Assembly: GCA_035544635.1 (NCBI GenBank)
Contig: DATKDQ010000004.1
Coordinates: 1-7,178, forward strand
Direction of reading: 5' to 3'
DNA: 7,178 nt
DNA from: DATAFT01 sp035544635
GTDB taxonomy: Bacteria > Acidobacteriota > Thermoanaerobaculia > Multivoradales > Multivoraceae
A model generated the notes under the pieces. It was not told the origin of the DNA. It saw only the letters and a program-made list of their open reading frames with translations, and did not search any database. Position 1 is the first letter of the stretch. Every line of letters starts with the position of its first letter. Positions 6,471 through 7,178 of this stretch are shown one piece after another. The translations under genes were made by a program, and so were the position numbers.

Positions 6471-7178
6471 GTGGCCGGCCGGGCGACAACGCTCCTGCTC
6501 CTCGCCCTGGGTGGGATCCTCCTCGGCAGCGTCGTCACCTACTCGCGCATCTACTCCCCCAACCCCCACTGCGGCGACGACCGCAGCTTCCTCCCCGAGC
6601 GCGGCCGGCGAGCGTCGAGCGTCGGGCGGCGCTACCCGGAGGCGCCGCCGCCGCCCTGCGCTCGCAATCGGCACGGCGAGACCGAGCCGGTGGGCCGGGT
6701 CACCGCGGCGCACTGGTTCGTCGACGCCGCCGGCATCACCTGGCACTTCGTCACCGCCGGTGGACCGGGCTCGGACGGACGGAGCTCCAGCGCCGCCGCC
6801 GGTGCGGCCGAGGCGTCCGGCGAGCGGCCGCCGGTGGTCCTGCTCCACGGCTTTCCGGAGTCGTGGTGGGCGTTTCACCATCAGATCGAGGCGCTCGCGG
6901 AGGCCGGCTATGAGGCGATCGCGATCGACGTCATTCCCTATGGCCAGTCGGACAAGCGGCTCGATCTCGACTACCGTTCTCCGGCGATCGCGGGCGCCAT
7001 CCTCAAGCTCCTTAATCGCATCGGCGTCGACCGCTTCCATCTCGTCGCGCACGATCGCGGCAGCGTGATCGGCGATCACCTGATCGCGCAGCCGGGAGCC
7101 GCGTCGCGCGTCGCGCGCTACGTCCGCATGCAGCAGTCGGCGAGCCGGCCTCACGGCGAGCCTCCGCCGCACCAGCTC
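6471..7178 (+). CDS. Membrane-anchored alpha/beta hydrolase, epoxide hydrolase / haloalkane dehalogenase type, 3' end missing
   Basis: The frame is open from GTG 6471 to the window end: 236 residues without a stop. Residues 6-24 (TTLLLLALGGILLGSVVTY) form a signal anchor or signal peptide, so the enzyme probably faces the periplasm. A polar region with C34, C63 and a Pro run (59-62) follows, then a strand (HWFVDAAGITWHFVTAGG, 81-98), an unusual Ser/Ala/Gly-rich insertion (about 99-120), and the hydrolase core. VVLLHGFPESWW (122-133) is the HGxP oxyanion-hole motif; IDVIPYGQSDK (152-162) replaces the usual 'DLRGYGxSD'; LVAHDRGSVIGD (191-202) is the nucleophile elbow, with D195 as presumed catalytic Asp rather than Ser. 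An Asp nucleophile is typical of epoxide hydrolases and haloalkane/haloacetate dehalogenases; the choice between them needs the missing cap and catalytic His. It starts 17 bases after the pump gene with no clear Shine-Dalgarno. The start is the first reasonable one and places the hydrophobic segment at the N-terminus. A functional link to metal export is not evident. Confidence 0.87.
   Translation, partial: MAGRATTLLLLALGGILLGSVVTYSRIYSPNPHCGDDRSFLPERGRRASSVGRRYPEAPPPPCARNRHGETEPVGRVTAAHWFVDAAGITWHFVTAGGPGSDGRSSSAAAGAAEASGERPPVVLLHGFPESWWAFHHQIEALAEAGYEAIAIDVIPYGQSDKRLDLDYRSPAIAGAILKLLNRIGVDRFHLVAHDRGSVIGDHLIAQPGAASRVARYVRMQQSASRPHGEPPPHQL

Noticed and set aside
3055..6489. An antisense open frame of 1144 codons covering nearly the whole pump gene
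   Set aside because: Its translation is a monotonous Arg/His/Asp/Gln-rich chain with no recognisable domain, opposite an unmistakable RND pump. Long antisense open frames are expected in very GC-rich coding DNA.
6458..6913. Alternative + strand frames (from 6458 and 6511) at the hydrolase locus
   Set aside because: Both give Pro/Arg/Ser-rich nonsense chains, while the frame from 6471 encodes a coherent alpha/beta hydrolase.
6450..7172. Antisense frame of 240 codons over the hydrolase gene
   Set aside because: The + strand frame shows HGFPE and HDRG hydrolase motifs and a signal anchor; the antisense product has no recognisable features.
1..7178. CRISPR arrays, tRNA/rRNA genes, insertion sequences, long direct or inverted repeats
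   Set aside because: None was seen by reading. Apart from 17 bases after the pump gene the window is coding, and repeated GC-rich words (such as ctcgag and gccg) reflect codon bias.

Overview
The window is almost fully coding, very GC-rich (roughly 70% by eye), and every gene reads on the + strand. This composition, the Arg/Ala/Glu-rich proteins and the lipoprotein and RND envelope genes fit a Gram-negative, high-GC bacterium, for example a myxobacterium-like or other deltaproteobacterial or uncultured soil/marine lineage. Nothing here fixes the taxon.

Layout: (1) positions 3-1049, the 3' part of a TolC-type outer-membrane efflux channel gene whose start lies outside the window; (2) positions 1046-3256, a large lipoprotein-like CusB-type periplasmic adaptor carrying three extra metal-related modules (YtkA/FixH-like, DUF3347-like, and a Cys/Met/His heavy-metal-binding motif) ahead of the adaptor core; (3) positions 3253-6453, a full-length CusA-type RND pump; (4) positions 6471-7178, the 5' part of a membrane-anchored alpha/beta hydrolase of the epoxide hydrolase / haloalkane dehalogenase type, which runs off the end. 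The first three genes overlap by 4 bases at each junction (ATGA and GTGA), so they form one translationally coupled tripartite efflux operon. Only 17 bases separate the pump from the hydrolase.

Together genes 1-3 should form an inner membrane-periplasm-outer membrane conduit that expels monovalent metal, Cu(I) and/or Ag(I). A hand alignment to E. coli CusA from memory finds the three metal-binding methionines and the charged residues around the cleft in place, while two of the four accessory methionine pairs are missing. No separate CusF-type chaperone gene is visible. The extra N-terminal domains of the adaptor may take over metal capture and hand-off, and that is the most interesting hypothesis in the window. 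The hydrolase has no evident link to metal export.

No tRNA, rRNA, CRISPR array, insertion sequence, attachment site or convincing terminator was seen. The system looks like a known type with an unusual composite adaptor, not a wholly new one.
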